From Trogon surrucura (taxonomy: Eukaryota; Chordata; Aves; Trogoniformes; Trogonidae): a stretch of 64,000 nucleotides of DNA. The notes under the pieces were generated by a model, which searched no databases, was not told the DNA's origin, and was given only the letters and a program-made list of their open reading frames with translations. This document shows, one piece after another, positions 61,567-64,000 of the stretch. The position numbers were made by a program, and so were the translations under genes. The stretch is taken from NCBI GenBank assembly GCA_020746105.1, contig CM036618.1:108574622-108638621 (forward strand), given 5' to 3'. How positions within the stretch are numbered: the stretch's first letter is position 1; every line of letters starts with the position of its first letter.

Positions 61567-64000
61567 ACCGACACATCTATGTAAATATACATACAGAAAT
61601 TCCACACATATATGTATATTCCACTAAGTGGAGAAATTTCTACAGTAAGGGCATGCCTGCAGGTAATACCAAGTCTCTTAGACCAATTTATTACCTCGAA
61701 ATCTCAATCAAAAGGGGAAAAAAAAAATTAGGCTTATTTTTGAGCAACACTACCCGTTTTCTATGGGAGATGGAAAAAAGAGCTTGAATATAACACTTGA
61801 AAGTATAATTTAAACGATCTTCCAGAAGAGAGGCTGAATTTGCAAAACTTAGGGGTCAAGTGACTTATACTCCTGAAAAAGCACTTGAATCCTCCAACCC
61901 ACACAACTTCTGTGGCAACTTAAGAGCAAGATTCTCTAGGCTGTATCAATGTTCATGTGGGAGGAGATCAAAAGAACAGCTGAGGCCCTTGTGCTACCTT
62001 CAACTCTTAGAAGAAAATAGACAAGTAACTCAGACTCCATCCTTTTAGGTGTAAAGAAACATTTCCAAACTTGAATGACTGTACAACTGCAAACAATTTT
62101 ACTACATCTGAAAAATATTTTAAATCTAAAAAAGGTGATGAAAAGCATGAAATTAAGTCTGTAAAAGCCAGTTATTTTCTGGAAAGAGTCTGATTTTTGA
62201 AAATTATTGATCTAAATATCAGAGATTGCACAGATTTTTAAAAATATGTAAATACAATTGCCCAGACATCATATTCAGCTATTTCCTAATTCGTTCCAAA
62301 AAACAGCCAGTAAATTAGAGAATCCTAACTAGTACATTAACCTAAACCTACTCACTGTACAAACATAAAATCATATCCCTCTATGTGATGGTTAGAATCT
62401 GTGTCCATAAAGACACTAAAGGAACAAGGACCACCTACTTCTTGCATGAAGTCTCACATGCTCCACTCGTAAGCTGAACTCAAAAAAGAAAAAAAGTGCC
62501 ATGGAGGGAATATTGTGAACACAACCTTATGAACAGTTTCTTCACAGGGTTTGGGGCTTGTTTTGAGGGGTTTTTTTTTGCTGTTTTGTTGGGTTTGGGT
62601 TTTTTTGTTAAAAAAATAAACTCTATCTTCCATCTTTGAAACGCTACAGTGGTTTGGAGCTTTAACCAAGCATGAAAGAGATTTAAGGGTGAATTCATGA
62701 CAAATCACGACGCATCTGAGAGCATTACAGCGTATAATCTGCATGATCTGCCATTTCTCCCACTACCTAAAGTCAGGTAGAGGAAGAGAAATTATCATGA
62801 CTTACTGAGGTTATGCAGTTTTATAGGATGATTTGTGTAGCTCTTTCCTCAATTCTTTTCTTATCAAATACAGGTAGCAGATAACAATCTACTCTGAATC
62901 CTGTTCCTGTGCCTCCAGGAAAAGGAAATCTTGCTCTGTTGCCCATCCCATACACATGATTGAGTAAACAAATTTTTGCCCCGTGAGTAGTAATGTCTCT
63001 CACTGATCCAAGAAACAAACATTTTGTACTTTTTTAAAAAAGTAAAGAATCCTTTATCATTTTGCACATGGGAAAAATAAATATTTCCTGACCAGTTTTG
63101 CTTCAGAAATACTTCAAATGCTGTATTTATTGTTGTCAGCATCACAGGCCTGAATTTTCCAAAAACAGAGAGTAAGGCAGCAGCCAACATTTAGTTCTCA
63201 CTCTGGCACTCTCAACAGAATTCCCTGCAGGAAGTGAAGGAGACCCTGTACACAAATTTTGAACTGTCATTTTGAGATCACACTTTGACATACAAAAGTA
63301 ACATACCAGAATATATAAATGGATGAAAACATTTAAGCAAATAGATAACTAAGCAGTTTTAATAGAAAGACCAGGACAGTTTGCATTTTAAAAGGATCTT
63401 ACCACATCAAACAGCAAACTTAGGCTGCAAGATAAATTCTTACCTACTTCTGTCTCACTTGGAGGAGAGATTTTAAAACATACACACACTGTTGAATAAC
63501 ACTACAAAGTTATATTATTTTCCAGAAACAAAACGCATATTTACCCAGCTGAATTGTTCACTGGAAAAAAAATCACAAGATAAAAGACAAAGATACAACA
63601 AATGGGAAGAAAAAACAAGCCGTCTCTGACAAGAAGCATGTCTAGATTATGTGAAAAACAGGATTTCTTCTTGAAATCTTCTGACATAATAAATATGCTA
63701 GTATAATCATTTCCCTTCTTCCACGAGACAAGAACATCCCTCTCTCTGCTTGAAAACTAAATAGTTAAAGATACCCTAGAAGCAAGACAGCTATTACTTA
63801 ACCAGTAACATTAGGGGACTATTATTGACATGATTGGCCTTATTTCCTCTAGGAGGAAATACGAAAGCCATCTAAAAGAAGATTCAATTCCTTCATTCCT
63901 TTTCTTTTGTCCTTCCTTCTAGTCAGTGGCATCTGCTACACTCTCCTTTTCCAAGTCCCTTATTTTTTTTTTCCATTTACAAGTGAGAAAGTCCCTGACA

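Larger units (their letters stand above)
46093..64000 (-). other. CDC42BPA: CDC42BPA upstream intron (partial)
   Basis: This is intron sequence upstream of exon A in gene orientation, inferred because exon A has a good acceptor and no upstream coding exon could be found. The exon for the roughly 60 N-terminal residues should lie beyond 64000. Contents I can support are a MIR-like fragment near 47185-47340, one CR1 tail at 53718-53965, a pyrimidine-rich stretch at about 52760-53200, a TG-rich simple repeat near 61538-61566, A-rich runs, and a perfect palindrome at 56000-56021. The remainder is AT-rich, with no coding signature. Open frames in it (longest 179 codons at 48952-49491) match nothing I recognise. 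Confidence 0.75.

Noticed and set aside
46093-64000. First coding exon of CDC42BPA
   Set aside because: No sequence encoding the expected N-terminal residues was found; presumed outside the window.

Overview
This window looks like intronic vertebrate nuclear DNA, most probably from a bird. It is AT-rich and has no compact bacterial-style coding. It carries many 5'-truncated CR1 (chicken repeat 1) LINE copies with the typical 3' end built from short ATTCTATG-type repeats. Other archosaurs or turtles cannot be formally excluded from the sequence alone.

Only one protein-coding gene is supported. Four short exons on the minus strand, 46001-46092, 39722-39805, 32911-33006 and 29947-30095, join in frame with consensus splice sites. 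Together they encode about 140 residues of the N-terminal kinase lobe of CDC42BPA (MRCK-alpha), a CDC42-binding myotonic dystrophy-related AGC kinase. They supply the residues just before the kinase domain, the glycine-rich loop, the ATP-anchoring lysine, the alpha-C glutamate, the gatekeeper/hinge and the helix leading to the HRD motif. The last exon stops inside the HRD arginine codon, so the catalytic Asp and DFG exons should lie below position 1. The first coding exon should lie above 64000. Neither was found here, so the two outer introns are at least 29.9 kb and 17.9 kb long. The inner introns are 6195, 6715 and 2815 bp.

The rest is intron, with transposon remains of different ages. Younger CR1 copies lie at 9608-10945 (with a second CR1 nested inside), 14874-15308, 37342-38445, 38511-39615 and 53718-53965. 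Short CR1 tails lie at 4350-4415, 9085-9200, 17769-17870, 17957-18012, 31375-31560 and 35155-35210. Much older, decayed CR1/L3-like copies lie at about 7285-7520 and 20600-21060. Three MIR-like SINE remnants are suggested at about 3000-3100, 22710-22825 and 47185-47340. The intron between the second and third exons here is the densest: two full-kilobase CR1 copies in the same orientation end about 100 bp from a splice donor, and a CpG-enriched stretch of unknown nature lies at 35350-35960.

No RNA gene, CRISPR array or clearly new biological system was found. The most useful leads are the nested CR1, the CR1 pair beside a kinase exon, two CpG-dense islands inside AT-rich intron, the MIR-like fragments, and a few perfect palindromes.
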